A stretch of DNA of 46,781 nucleotides from Comamonadaceae bacterium. Its GTDB lineage: Bacteria > Pseudomonadota > Gammaproteobacteria > Burkholderiales > Burkholderiaceae_C. Of this stretch, positions 26,141 through 35,223 are shown piece by piece. Position 1 is the stretch's first letter, and every line of letters begins with the position of its first letter. A program made the translations under genes and the position numbers. The DNA is taken from positions 1 to 46,781 of the forward strand of contig CANFJF010000022.1 in the NCBI GenBank assembly GCA_947447355.1, written 5' to 3'. The notes under the pieces were generated by a model. That model was not told the origin of the DNA. It saw only the letters and a list, made by a program, of their open reading frames with translations, and ran no database searches.

Positions 26141-27631
26141 TTAGCTTTCTGTGACCGCGATCTTGAACAAGGCTGCGACTTTTTTCTTCGGCTTGATGTT
26201 GGCTGAGATGCCGCGCGGACCCGCCGATTTGGCGGCCGCTTCCCAAGCTGGCTGGGCATCAGCCGACAAGGTCGACTCATACGGCTGGTCAAAAAATGGA
26301 TCGCGTGGGGCGTTCGACTGCCGTGGTGCGTATTCGCGACGCTCACGCGGTTCGCGCATTTCACGCCGTTCGCGCGGTTGGGTGGGAACCCTCACCCCAG
26401 GCTCATCTGGTCGATCAGACCCTTGCGCCTCGCGGTACATGCGACGGCCATCGTTGATACGACCCTGCTCGCTGATGCGTGGCCGGTCCTCTTCAAACTC
26501 CACCGGCTCCAATTCAATTTTGGTCTTGATCAGCTTTTCAATGTCGGCCACCAAACGTGTGTCGCTCGGTGCCACAAAGCTGACCGCCAGACCTGAAGCG
26601 CCGGCACGACCCGTGCGGCCGATGCGGTGCACATAGTCTTCCGCGTTGAATGGGACATCGAAATTGAACACCGCCGGCACATCTTTGATGTCCAGACCAC
26701 GGGCCGCCACGTCGGTGCAGACCAACAAATCAACTTCGCCACTTTTGAAAGCTTCCAGCGCCTTCAAACGCTCATCTTGGCTCTTGTCGCCGTGCAGGGC
26801 GGTGGTCTTCAGACCTTCGCGCTCCAGGGAACGGGCCAAGCGCGCGCAACCGAGCTTGCTGTTAACGAACACGAAGGCTTGCTTCATGCCGCGTGCTTTC
26901 AAGATTTGGTGCAGCGCACGACGTTTGTCATCTGCGCCGACACTGTAGAAATGCTGCTCGACGGTCGACGCCGTGGCGTTCGAACGGGCCACTTCGATGG
27001 TGACAGGGTCTTGCAGGTAGCTGGACGCCAGCCGCTTGATCTCGGGGGAGAAAGTCGCCGAGAACAACAAGGTGATGCGTTTTTTCGGCAGGTAGCTCAG
27101 GATGCGTTGCAGGTCGGGCAGAAAGCCGATGTCGAGCATGCGGTCGGCCTCGTCGAGTACGACGTATTCGACTTGGTTCAGGACGGCGTTTTTGGCTTCA
27201 ATATGGTCCAGTAAACGACCCGGCGTCGCCACCAGCACTTCAACGCCTTTTTTGAGCTCGGCGGTTTGCGGCTTCATGTCCATGCCGCCAAACACCACGG
27301 CGCTGCGCAGGTTGGTGTACTTAGCGTAGAGCTTGACCTGCTGCGCCACCTGGTCGGCGAGTTCACGTGTGGGCAACAAGACCAAGGCGCGCACCGGATG
27401 CCGGGCGGGCGAGGTCGACGCGTTTTCGTGCGCCATCATGCGTTGCAGAAGCGGCAATGAAAAAGCCGCCGTTTTGCCGGTGCCGGTCTGGGCCGCGCCC
27501 ATGACATCTTTGCCTTGCAAAACAACAGGAATAGCTTGCTCCTGGATCGGAGTCATGGACTCGTAGCCCATTTCGGCCACGGCGCGGGCCAATGGTTCAG
27601 CCAGATTGAGATTAGAAAAAGAGGACGTCAT
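26141..27631 (-). CDS. rhlE: DEAD-box ATP-dependent RNA helicase, RhlE type
   Basis: The 496-residue helicase has the Q motif FSNLNLAEPL plus PIQEQAIP, motif I AQTGTGKT (about 47-54), PTRELADQ, DEAD (about 158), SAT, and the second RecA domain with DVAARGLDI and HRIGRTGRAG. After about residue 375 comes a charged, arginine-rich tail with repeated RE/RR pairs (REMREPRERRE), typical of RhlE-group proteins that act on rRNA assembly and RNA turnover. It is an isolated housekeeping gene that ends at a shared terminator. Confidence 0.92.
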   Translation of the reverse strand: MTSSFSNLNLAEPLARAVAEMGYESMTPIQEQAIPVVLQGKDVMGAAQTGTGKTAAFSLPLLQRMMAHENASTSPARHPVRALVLLPTRELADQVAQQVKLYAKYTNLRSAVVFGGMDMKPQTAELKKGVEVLVATPGRLLDHIEAKNAVLNQVEYVVLDEADRMLDIGFLPDLQRILSYLPKKRITLLFSATFSPEIKRLASSYLQDPVTIEVARSNATASTVEQHFYSVGADDKRRALHQILKARGMKQAFVFVNSKLGCARLARSLEREGLKTTALHGDKSQDERLKALEAFKSGEVDLLVCTDVAARGLDIKDVPAVFNFDVPFNAEDYVHRIGRTGRAGASGLAVSFVAPSDTRLVADIEKLIKTKIELEPVEFEEDRPRISEQGRINDGRRMYREAQGSDRPDEPGVRVPTQPRERREMREPRERREYAPRQSNAPRDPFFDQPYESTLSADAQPAWEAAAKSAGPRGISANIKPKKKVAALFKIAVTES

Positions 27632-27740
27632 ATTTGACCCTATTGTCTCATTCCGGCGTGGCTTGGCCGTTTGGCTGGTGTAAGCCCTGATATTGCGTCA
27701 GTTGCAGGAACCTTTGGTGAGTGCAGAATGTCCCAGATAT

Positions 27741-28436
27741 ATGGCTTTTTCAATCTACACCCAATCCCTATTTCAGTTCAGCCGCGCCCGACTTGTTGGT
27801 GGCGTGCTGGCCTGGGTCGCACTGCTGAGCGGCTGTGCCTCACCCATCATTGCGCGGGTCACTAGCTTCCAGCAATGGCCTACAGATGTGGCTGGCGGCA
27901 GCTTCGGCTTTTTAGCGCCGGTCGACCACACTCGAGCGCTGGAGCAGGCGTCTTACGCAGACTTAGTCGCCACCGAGCTCACCAAGCAAGGTTTGCAACC
28001 CGCAGCCAGTGGCCAGCCGGCGCGCATTTTGGTTGACATGAGCGTCAGCAGCCAACTTGAAAGTCGCAGCTATTCAAGGCCCATCTACCAAGACCAGTAC
28101 ATCTTCCGCCCGGGTTTCCGTGATGCAGCCGGCCGAATTTATCCCGGCTATTGGATGCCCGATCCTTTTGGCCCGCGCTATGTTGGCAACCAGCAGTTGA
28201 TGGAGACGATACAGGTCAGCCATTTGCAACTGCGTTTGCTCGACACACAAGGCCCAAGCGGCAGTTCACCGCGCACCGTCTTTGAATCAAATGCGACGCA
28301 CGAAGGCAGTCCAAGTCCCTTACCTTCAGTCGCGCCTTATCTGGTGCGAGCGGTATTTGAAGAGTTCCCGGGTGCCAATGGCCGCGTTCACGTGGTTCGC
28401 TTCAAAGCAGACACCGGTGAGGTGATCCGCAAGTGA
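27741..28436 (+). CDS. DUF4136-like lipoprotein
   Basis: The ATG at 27741 gives 231 residues with a hydrophobic signal and a lipobox LLSGC (Cys near residue 29). The mature part (FQQWPTDVAGGSFGFL, ALEQASYADLVATELTKQGLQP, a Tyr/Pro-rich centre with YPGYWMP, and a C-terminal beta-rich stretch) matches the DUF4136 type of envelope lipoproteins. The function of this family is unknown. The ribosome site is weak, and upstream in-frame starts cannot be excluded. Convergent with the small gene at 28450-28704. Confidence 0.8.
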   Translation: MAFSIYTQSLFQFSRARLVGGVLAWVALLSGCASPIIARVTSFQQWPTDVAGGSFGFLAPVDHTRALEQASYADLVATELTKQGLQPAASGQPARILVDMSVSSQLESRSYSRPIYQDQYIFRPGFRDAAGRIYPGYWMPDPFGPRYVGNQQLMETIQVSHLQLRLLDTQGPSGSSPRTVFESNATHEGSPSPLPSVAPYLVRAVFEEFPGANGRVHVVRFKADTGEVIRK

Positions 28437-28449
28437 GCAGCCTGAGACG

Positions 28450-28704
28450 CTAGCCGACGTCGCGACCAAGTTCGAAATAACCCAGCATGTTGAGCACCAG
28501 CTGATTCAAAACAGGATCTTGCAGCGCATTGGCTTGCGCTAGTTTTTGGCGCGCATAGTCGGCATCACCCAGCATCATTCCTTCCTGAACGCAAATGCCG
28601 CGCGCCGCCATCTCAAGGGTGAAGGCGTGGAGCATTTCACAAGGCCAATAATGTTGCCTGCGATCAACGACCATCGCTCCATCAGAAGTGGATGAACGCA
28701 CCAT
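28450..28704 (-). CDS. Small conserved-looking hypothetical protein
   Basis: The 84-residue product starts at an ATG preceded by AGGA nine bases upstream, which supports it as a real gene. It has no signal, membrane span or motif that I recognise; the second half (ADYARQKLAQANALQD, LNMLGYFELG) is helical. It lies 65 bases downstream of dcd on the same strand and may be in its operon. Confidence 0.6.
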   Translation of the reverse strand: MVRSSTSDGAMVVDRRQHYWPCEMLHAFTLEMAARGICVQEGMMLGDADYARQKLAQANALQDPVLNQLVLNMLGYFELGRDVG

Positions 28705-28769
28705 GTCGCCATCCTAAGCTGCAGCCTGGCCAGCGCCGTCAGCGGCCAGCGCACGAAGCTGTCAGAAAT

Positions 28770-29345
28770 TTACGCTTTGGGCAGCGTGACGCCTGTCTGA
28801 CCTTGGTACTTGCCACCGCGGTCTTTGTAGGAGACTTCGCAAACGTCGTCCGGGTCGCTCTCAAAGAACAAAACCTGTGCACAGCCTTCACCGGCATAAA
28901 TGCGTGCGGGCAACGGTGTTGTGTTGGAAAACTCCAGCGTCACATAGCCTTCCCATTCGGGCTCGAAAGGCGTCACATTGACGATGATGCCGCAGCGCGC
29001 GTAAGTGCTTTTGCCCAGGCAAATGGTCAGCACGTTGCGCGGGATACGGAAATACTCCAGCGTGCGCGCCAAGGCAAAACTGTTGGGCGGGATGATGCAG
29101 CTGTCGCCATGGAAATCGACAAAGCTTTTTTCATCGAAGTTTTTCGGGTCGACCACGGTGCTGTGGATGTTCGTGAAAACCTTGAACTCGGGCGCGCAGC
29201 GGATGTCGTAGCCGTAGCTGCTGGTGCCGTAGCTGATGATCTTCTGGCCGTCGGCCGCTTGCCGGATTTGACCGGGCTCGAACGGCTCGATCATGCCGGT
29301 TGATTCGGCCATACGGCGTATCCATTTGTCGCTCTTGATACTCAT
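28770..29345 (-). CDS. dcd: dCTP deaminase
   Basis: Start at 29345 has AAGGAA upstream and gives 191 residues, the normal size of this trimeric enzyme; the longer open frame adds an N-terminus foreign to the family. It deaminates dCTP to dUTP for thymidylate supply. Motifs are [12 protein letters not shown] at the N-terminus, [46 protein letters not shown] (catalytic-site Ser and Arg) and [11 protein letters not shown]. It belongs to the housekeeping stretch. Confidence 0.95.
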   Translation of the reverse strand: MSIKSDKWIRRMAESTGMIEPFEPGQIRQAADGQKIISYGTSSYGYDIRCAPEFKVFTNIHSTVVDPKNFDEKSFVDFHGDSCIIPPNSFALARTLEYFRIPRNVLTICLGKSTYARCGIIVNVTPFEPEWEGYVTLEFSNTTPLPARIYAGEGCAQVLFFESDPDDVCEVSYKDRGGKYQGQTGVTLPKA

Positions 29346-29412
29346 TCGAAAGGTTCCTTGCTTTTTCATTGATTGTAGGCAAGCACAACAAGGGGCTGGC
29401 ATGGCTCTGCAC

Positions 29413-30306
29413 TCACATCATGTGCCCGGTGGCCAGCGCCGCTGCTGCGGCGCGGGTTTCGACGCCCAGTTTTTCAAAAATATGCTCTAGATGTTTGTTC
29501 ACCGTGCGGTGGCTCATGCCGAGGATGTCACCGATGTCGCGGTTGGTTTTGCCCTTTGCAAGCCAAGACAGGACTTCGGTTTCGCGCGGCGTCAGCGCAG
29601 CGTTGGTCAGGCGCGAAGGCGCGCTGGCATTGGCGCTGAGTTGCTCAAGCAGCAGCATGGTTTCACCGATACCGACCCGGCCCATATTGCGAACGGACAG
29701 CTGTATGCCGCCCGAGCTGAGCACGACTGGCGCACTGTCATCCAGCAAGGCGGCATCCATGGCTTGCGGCAAACGACCTGGTGCAGCGACTTCATCCATG
29801 CTTTTCAGCCACAACGCTGCCTGCGGCGAGCGCCACGCGACACGACCTCGTGCATCGACCAGCAGCACGCCAAAACCAGCCACATCCACCGCTTCCCGGG
29901 CCAGCCGCGTCATACGGGCATTGCGGGTATGCGTGTGCAGCCGCGCCACCACCTCCTGCGCGCGCAGCGGCTTGACCACATAGTCCACGCCACCACAGGC
30001 AAAACCTTCCAGCACATGCTCAGTTTCCGACAACCCGGTCATGAAGATCACCGGGATATGCGACAACGCCGGATTGGCCTTGATCTGCCGGCAGGTGTCA
30101 AAACCCGACAGCCCGGGCATGACAGCATCGAGCAGGATGGCGTCGGGCACCACCAGTTCCAAGCGCTGCAAAGCGGCATCCCCGTCACGCGCGACCAACA
30201 CGGTGTAGCCCTCGCCTTCCAACGAGTCGCACAGCATGCCGAGGCTGCTCGGCGCATCATCAACCACCAACACAACCGGGCGTTGGGTCTCAAGACTCGT
30301 TGCCAT
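29413..30306 (-). CDS. Response regulator with receiver, PAS-like middle and LuxR HTH
   Basis: ATG at 30306 has an excellent GGAGG seven bases upstream; a TTG just before it is less likely. The 297-residue protein has a receiver domain (about 10-125; Asp60 in [11 protein letters not shown], Thr90, Lys112), a weakly PAS-like middle ([18 protein letters not shown]) and a C-terminal LuxR helix-turn-helix ([37 protein letters not shown]). Its start overlaps the end of the hybrid kinase by 17 bases, so it is the cognate output regulator. Likely targets are the divergent amide/urea operon and the purine genes. Confidence 0.92.
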   Translation of the reverse strand: MATSLETQRPVVLVVDDAPSSLGMLCDSLEGEGYTVLVARDGDAALQRLELVVPDAILLDAVMPGLSGFDTCRQIKANPALSHIPVIFMTGLSETEHVLEGFACGGVDYVVKPLRAQEVVARLHTHTRNARMTRLAREAVDVAGFGVLLVDARGRVAWRSPQAALWLKSMDEVAAPGRLPQAMDAALLDDSAPVVLSSGGIQLSVRNMGRVGIGETMLLLEQLSANASAPSRLTNAALTPRETEVLSWLAKGKTNRDIGDILGMSHRTVNKHLEHIFEKLGVETRAAAAALATGHMM

Positions 30307-33300
30307 CAACGTCCTCCGTCAAGTAATCCAGCAGCGACTCGAGTTCGCAGCGGTTGACATAGCCGCGCAGCTGTGTGCATCGCGCTGTCAACGTGGGATC
30401 TTCGGCCATAAATCGGTCGAGCAAACGGTGCAGTCCGTGCACGTGGCCCATCTTGACCAGTCGTATCAGTTCGGTGCGAGCGTCCTCCCCAAGGGCGACA
30501 AATTCCTCAGCCGGCCTTGGCGTCGAGAACGTGGCGTTGGACGCGGGCGACACCAGGGACGTCACCCACTCCAGCCCCAAATGGCGCTGCAGGGCATCCA
30601 TCAATTCAGACTCCAGCACGGGCTTGGCCACAAAGGCCTGACAGCCTGCGGCCTTGAGCCGCGAAACCTGGTTCTCGAACACATTGGCTGACACCATGAT
30701 GATGGGCACGCTGTCATAGCCCCGACTGCGGATCTGCACCGCAGTATCCCAGCCATCCATGTCGTCCATGCTGATGTCGAGCAGGATGGCATCGGGGACC
30801 TCGTCCTTCAGGCTGTCTAAGCATTCAAGGCCGCTGGCGGCTTCATGAATTTCAAAACCCAGTGGCGTCAACATGCCCGCCAGCATCTGGCGCTGCACCG
30901 GCTGGTCGTCGACCACCAGCAGCGTGCGACGCTTGCCGAAGAAACCGGCGATTTGGTGCGGTGGATCGGCCAGCGGCCCCGGGTTGTCGATCTCATTCAG
31001 ATACAAGCGCACGGTGAATGTACTGCCTTTGTTCGGCTCGCTCTTCAAGGACAAATCGCCGCCCATCAACGAGGTCAACAGGGCCGTGATGGTCAGGCCC
31101 AAACCGGTCCCTGGGTAGCCACGTCGGCGTCCGGCAGCACCACGTTCGAAGGGCAAGAAAATGCGCTGCTGGTCCTGCGGCGCAATGCCAATGCCGGTGT
31201 CCATCACGTCGAAGCGGATGACTTGACGCCTTGAATCGACATGCAGCGTCACACTGCCGACGTCAGTGAAGCGCACTGCGTTGCTGAGCAAATTGATGAT
31301 GATTTGACGCAGTCGCTTGGCGTCGGCCTGCACCCATGCCGGCATACGACCGCTGTGGCTATAAAAGAAGTCCACCCCCTTGGCTTCAGCCTGCGGTCGA
31401 ACCATGTTGACAAGCCCCTCCAGAAAATCCGGCAGCGGCACGGGAACCGGCTCCAGTCGCAGCCGTCCGGCCTCGATGCGCGCTAGGTCGAGCAGGCCAT
31501 CCACCAGTTGCAGCAAATGCTCGCCGCTGCGCTGAATGGTTTGCACCGCTTCGCGCGGCATGTTGACCAGCGCTTCATTCTTGAGCAGGATTTGCGAGTA
31601 GCCCAGAATGCTGTTGAGCGGCGTGCGCAGTTCATGCGTCATGCCTGTCACATAGCGGGTCTTGGCTTGGTTGGCCGACTCGGCCAGATCCTTGGCGGTT
31701 TGCAAGGCTTCATCGGTCCTTTGGTGCGCTTCGATCTCGCGCGAAAGCAGCTGGTTTTGCCGGTTCGAGTCATCTTGCGCCATGCGCCGGCTTTCGCTGC
31801 CCAGCACCACCCACCAACTGCAAACCGCGATGCTCAGCAACAGCATGGCGAACACCTTGACGAAGGCCGAGCGCAGCACAGTCGAGGGATCACCGGTCAA
31901 GAATTGAGCCGTTTCCTGGGTGTAAACCATACCCATCACGGTGGCGAGCACAGCGCACAAAGACAAGGAAACGACGATGAAATGCCCGACTCGAAAATTC
32001 ACCCGACTCGACAAACCGCTGGGCAGCAACGCGCGCAGAAACAGTTCAGCCTGCTCAGCCGCGCGCGAATTCGTTTTGCAGCGATCGTGACAGCGCGACT
32101 CCAAGGTGCAGCACAAAGAGCAAATCGGGGCGCTGTAAACCGGGCAGCTGGCCATGTCTTCCACCTCGAAGGCGTTTTCACACACATGGCACTTGACCAT
32201 TTGGCCGGGCATGCCCATTGTTTTCGGTTGCCTAGCGATGTAATACCGTCCCTGTGTAGCCCACGCCAACAAGGGGGAGAAAACCAGTGCCGTCCCGAGT
32301 GCAATGAAGGGGGAAAAGGCCTCTGCCAGGGGACCCAAGACACCGGTGTAGGCGACCACGGCCAGCACCGCGGCTATCAGCATCGAGCCCAAACCCACTG
32401 GGTTGATATCGTACAAATGCGCCCGCTTGAACTCAATACCGGGCGGACTCAGACCCAACGGTTTGTTGATGACCAAGTCGGCCACCAGCGCACCGACCCA
32501 GGCAATGGCCACGTTGCTGTACAACCCCAACACTTTTTCCAGAGCGGAAAAAACCCCTAGCGTCATCAGCAGCAGGGCGATGGCCACGTTAAACACCAAC
32601 CACACGACGCGGCCCGGATGGCTGTGGGTCAGACGCGCAAAGAAGTTAGACCAGGCCAACGAGCCGGCATAGGCATTGGTGAGGTTGATCTTCAACTGGG
32701 ACAAAACTACGAACAACACCGTTGCCGCCAGCACCCAAGCCGGATCGGTGAACACATAGGCAAAACCGGCCAAGTACATCTGCGTCGGCTCCGTGGCTTT
32801 GGACGAGGGCAGTTCGTGCTGCAGCACCAAAAAAGCTAAAAAAGCCCCACCCAACATTTTCAACATGCCCAGCGCGATCCAGCCAGGCCCGGCCATCAAC
32901 ACAGCGGCCCACCAACGCTTGCGATTGGCCGCGGTCTTTTCGGGCAGAAACCGCAAGAAGTCCACTTGCTCGCCAATCTGCACCACCAGAGAAAAAGCCA
33001 CCGTGGTGGCCGCACCAAACATCAGCGGATCGAATCCGCTGCTGCCCGAGGCATGCCCAGACAGACCGGTGAAGTCCACAAAAGCTTGCGGGTTTTTCCA
33101 CAGCACCGCCAGGTAAGGCAGCAGGAGCAGCACACCCCAGAGCGGCTGCGTCCACATTTGCAACTTCGAGATGAGGGTGATGCCACGAACCACCAAGGGC
33201 ACGATCACCAGGGCGCTGATCACGTAACACCAGGCGATCGGGATGTCGAAATACATCTGCAGCGCGAGCGCCATGATGGCCGCTTCGAGCGCGAAAAAAA

Positions 33301-33685
33301 TGAAGGTAAAACTCGCGTAGATCAACGACGTGATGGTCGAACCTAAGTAGCCGAAGCCAGCACCTCGCGTCAGCAAATCCATGTCGACGCCATAACGGGC
33401 GGCGTAATAGCTGATGGGAAGACCCGTCAGGAAGGTGACCAGCCCGACCAAGATGATGGCCCAGAGCGCGTTGGTAAAGCCGTAGTTCAGCGCGATCGCG
33501 CCGCCAATGGCCTCCAGTGCGAGGAAGGACACCGCACCAAAGGCGGTGTTGCCGACGCGCCATTCCGACCACTTGCGAAAACCGCGTGGCGTGTAGCGCA
33601 AAGCGTAATCCTCCAGCGATTCGTCGGCGACCCAGGCGTTGTATTCGCGGCGTATGCGAAATATTTTTTGTGTAGCAATGGTCAA
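30290..33685 (-). CDS. NCS1 permease-like sensor fused to histidine kinase and receiver (hybrid sensor)
   Basis: The 1131-residue protein starts at a TTG (33685) with GGAGAG eight bases upstream. Residues 1-475 form a complete NCS1 nucleobase/allantoin-permease-like domain of about 12 helices (YTPRGFRKWSEW, FLALEAIGGAIALNYGF, LSQLKINLTNAYAGSLAWSN). Residues 499-536 hold eight cysteines (499, 502, 514, 522, 525, 526, 532, 536) like a zinc or Fe-S site. Two further helices (about 568-588 and 608-628) and a coiled linker lead to the kinase: His684 in THELRTPLN, N box NLLSNAVRF, DTGIGIAP and GTGLGLTI. A receiver follows (about 919-1035; Asp970, Lys1021), then a roughly 90-residue tail. Membrane transporter-kinase fusions are known for CbrA-type (SLC5) sensors; the NCS1 version is rarer. 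It presumably senses a purine, hydantoin or related compound and signals to the regulator it overlaps. Confidence 0.92.
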   Translation of the reverse strand: MTIATQKIFRIRREYNAWVADESLEDYALRYTPRGFRKWSEWRVGNTAFGAVSFLALEAIGGAIALNYGFTNALWAIILVGLVTFLTGLPISYYAARYGVDMDLLTRGAGFGYLGSTITSLIYASFTFIFFALEAAIMALALQMYFDIPIAWCYVISALVIVPLVVRGITLISKLQMWTQPLWGVLLLLPYLAVLWKNPQAFVDFTGLSGHASGSSGFDPLMFGAATTVAFSLVVQIGEQVDFLRFLPEKTAANRKRWWAAVLMAGPGWIALGMLKMLGGAFLAFLVLQHELPSSKATEPTQMYLAGFAYVFTDPAWVLAATVLFVVLSQLKINLTNAYAGSLAWSNFFARLTHSHPGRVVWLVFNVAIALLLMTLGVFSALEKVLGLYSNVAIAWVGALVADLVINKPLGLSPPGIEFKRAHLYDINPVGLGSMLIAAVLAVVAYTGVLGPLAEAFSPFIALGTALVFSPLLAWATQGRYYIARQPKTMGMPGQMVKCHVCENAFEVEDMASCPVYSAPICSLCCTLESRCHDRCKTNSRAAEQAELFLRALLPSGLSSRVNFRVGHFIVVSLSLCAVLATVMGMVYTQETAQFLTGDPSTVLRSAFVKVFAMLLLSIAVCSWWVVLGSESRRMAQDDSNRQNQLLSREIEAHQRTDEALQTAKDLAESANQAKTRYVTGMTHELRTPLNSILGYSQILLKNEALVNMPREAVQTIQRSGEHLLQLVDGLLDLARIEAGRLRLEPVPVPLPDFLEGLVNMVRPQAEAKGVDFFYSHSGRMPAWVQADAKRLRQIIINLLSNAVRFTDVGSVTLHVDSRRQVIRFDVMDTGIGIAPQDQQRIFLPFERGAAGRRRGYPGTGLGLTITALLTSLMGGDLSLKSEPNKGSTFTVRLYLNEIDNPGPLADPPHQIAGFFGKRRTLLVVDDQPVQRQMLAGMLTPLGFEIHEAASGLECLDSLKDEVPDAILLDISMDDMDGWDTAVQIRSRGYDSVPIIMVSANVFENQVSRLKAAGCQAFVAKPVLESELMDALQRHLGLEWVTSLVSPASNATFSTPRPAEEFVALGEDARTELIRLVKMGHVHGLHRLLDRFMAEDPTLTARCTQLRGYVNRCELESLLDYLTEDVDGNES

Positions 33686-33760
33686 GGACGCTCTCCGACT
33701 GACGGTCGCAAAGCGGCCGCAAATTCAACAAATAGTTGGAAACATGCAAAGCAAGAAGTG

Positions 33761-33777
33761 CGCCCGAATTTGGTGCA
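33761..33777. promoter_or_regulatory. Candidate NtrC-type binding site between hybrid kinase and urtA
   Basis: CGCCCGAATTTGGTGCA matches the enteric NtrC site (TGCACCAAAATGGTGCA) at 12 of 17 positions, with the GC-N11-GC spacing and a perfect right half TGGTGCA. Placement in the divergent promoter of a nitrogen-scavenging operon fits. I find no properly spaced sigma-54 -24/-12 element nearby. Confidence 0.35.
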
Positions 33778-33795
33778 CGGCGACAAAGCAGTTGA

Positions 33796-33815
33796 CTACG
33801 TTGATTGACGTATAG
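33796..33815. promoter_or_regulatory. Candidate inverted-repeat operator upstream of urtA
   Basis: CTACG-N8-CGTATAG is an imperfect dyad, and GACTACG recurs once 24 bases further on (33794 and 33818). It lies about 85 bases before the urtA start and could be the site for the LuxR-type regulator encoded by the divergent operon. A TTGACT at 33793 has no suitable -10 partner at 17 bases. Confidence 0.3.
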
Positions 33816-33899
33816 GGACTACGCAGCATTGTGAACATGATCAGGGCACCAAAAGCGTTTTTCATTCTTTTCATTTTCATCAACCGCAGGAGCCCTAGC

Positions 33900-35165
33900 A
33901 TGTCCAATGACGATCGCGATCAACCTTCCCTTATCAACCGCCGCCGCCTGATGCAAGGCATGGCTGCCGCCGTCCCTCTGGCGGGCCTGCCAGTCTGGGC
34001 GCAAGCACAGTCGTTTCCAACCGCCAAGGTCAACACCACCAAACTGGCCGTCACTGACACCGAAGTGATCGTCGGTCAGCTGCATTCTTCTACCGGCACG
34101 ATGGCGATTTCGGAAACCGGCTCGATCCAGGCCGAGCAACTGGCGATTGACCAGATCAACGCCATGGGCGGCATTTTGGGTCGCAAGATCAAGGTCATCA
34201 AGGAAGATGGCGCCTCCGACTGGCCGACCTTTGCAGAGAAAAGCAAGAAGTTGCTGGTCAACGACCACGTTGCTGCCGTCTTCGGCTGCTGGACGTCGGC
34301 CTCACGCAAAGCCGTGTTGCCCGTGTTTGAGAAAGAAAACGGTTTGCTCTACTACCCGACCTTTTACGAAGGCCTGGAGCAAAGCAAGAACGTGATTTAC
34401 ACCGGCCAAGAAGCCACGCAGCAAATTATCTTCAGCCTGGACTGGGCACAAAAAGAGAAGAAAGCCAAGACCTTCTTCTTGATCGGTTCCGACTACATCT
34501 GGCCGCGTACGTCGATGAAAATCGCCCGCAAACACGTCGAGAATTTCCAAAAAGGCAAGATCGTCGGCGAAGAATACTACCCATTGGGCAGCACGAACTT
34601 CGGCTCGCTGATGAACAAGATCAAGCTGCAAAAACCAGACTGCATCTATGCAGCCGTGGTGGGTGGTTCGAACGTCGCGTTCTACAAAGCGCTGAAGGCT
34701 GCCGGTATCACCGGCGACAAGCAACTGCTGGTGACGCTGGCCGTGACTGAAGATGAAATGACGGGCGTGGGCGGCGAGAACTTTGCCGGCTTCTACTCAT
34801 CGATGAAGTATTTCCAGTCGCTGGACAACGCCAACAACAAGACCTTCGTTGCCGCCTTCAAGGCCAAGTACGGCAAGGACGCCGTGATCGGCGACGTGAC
34901 GCAGGCTGGTTACCTTGGCCCTTGGTTGTGGAAAGCCGCTGTCGAAAAAGCCGGTAGCTTTGATGTCAACAAGGTCGTCGCGGCTTCAGAGACCGGCACC
35001 ATCGAGCTCAAAACAGCGCCTGAGGGTTACGTCAAACTGGACGCCAACCATCACCTGTGGAGCAAATCGCGGATTGCGCAAGGGCAACTTGACAGCACCT
35101 TCAAGGTGGTGGCCGAGTCACCGGAGTTGATCAAACCAAATCCGTTTCCAAAAGGCTACCAGTAA
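33900..35165 (+). CDS. urtA: Urea/short-chain amide ABC transporter substrate-binding protein (UrtA/FmdD type)
   Basis: The ATG at 33900 has CAGGAG seven bases upstream; the open frame extends 23 codons further but without a ribosome site. The 421-residue protein begins with a twin-arginine signal (NRRRLMQGMAAAVPLAGLP, cleavage near AQAQ). The family motifs are VIVGQLHSSTGTMAISETGS, EDGASDWPTFAEKSKKLL, VFGCWTSASRKAVLPVFE, YYPTFYEGLEQSKN and GSDYIWPRTS, all shared with UrtA, FmdD and the amide sensor AmiC. The substrate could therefore be urea or a small amide. The absence of urease genes and the presence of two amidases downstream favour amides. Confidence 0.9.
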   Translation: MSNDDRDQPSLINRRRLMQGMAAAVPLAGLPVWAQAQSFPTAKVNTTKLAVTDTEVIVGQLHSSTGTMAISETGSIQAEQLAIDQINAMGGILGRKIKVIKEDGASDWPTFAEKSKKLLVNDHVAAVFGCWTSASRKAVLPVFEKENGLLYYPTFYEGLEQSKNVIYTGQEATQQIIFSLDWAQKEKKAKTFFLIGSDYIWPRTSMKIARKHVENFQKGKIVGEEYYPLGSTNFGSLMNKIKLQKPDCIYAAVVGGSNVAFYKALKAAGITGDKQLLVTLAVTEDEMTGVGGENFAGFYSSMKYFQSLDNANNKTFVAAFKAKYGKDAVIGDVTQAGYLGPWLWKAAVEKAGSFDVNKVVAASETGTIELKTAPEGYVKLDANHHLWSKSRIAQGQLDSTFKVVAESPELIKPNPFPKGYQ

Positions 35166-35171
35166 CCCCTT

Positions 35172-35193
35172 CGGACCCGGTTCGCCGGGTCCG
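35172..35193 (+). other. Perfect UUCG-capped stem-loop between urtA and urtB
   Basis: CGGACCCGG-TTCG-CCGGGTCCG is a 9-base perfect stem with a stable UUCG loop just after the urtA stop. No T run follows, so it is probably not a full terminator; such intercistronic hairpins commonly protect the upstream binding-protein mRNA from decay and give it higher expression than the membrane subunits. Confidence 0.8.
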
Positions 35194-35223
35194 CCTCTTG
35201 CAGCCTGACTCAGCGAGCAGAAC

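Noticed and set aside
32646..33749. 367-residue minus-strand open frame overlapping the fusion kinase
   Set aside because: Different frame of the NCS1 domain; the low-complexity His/Arg-rich product is a shadow.
33800..33830. Sigma-54 promoter (GG-N10-GC) before urtA
   Set aside because: The nearest GG and GC pairs are one base too close, and the consensus TGGCAC/TTGC is not met.
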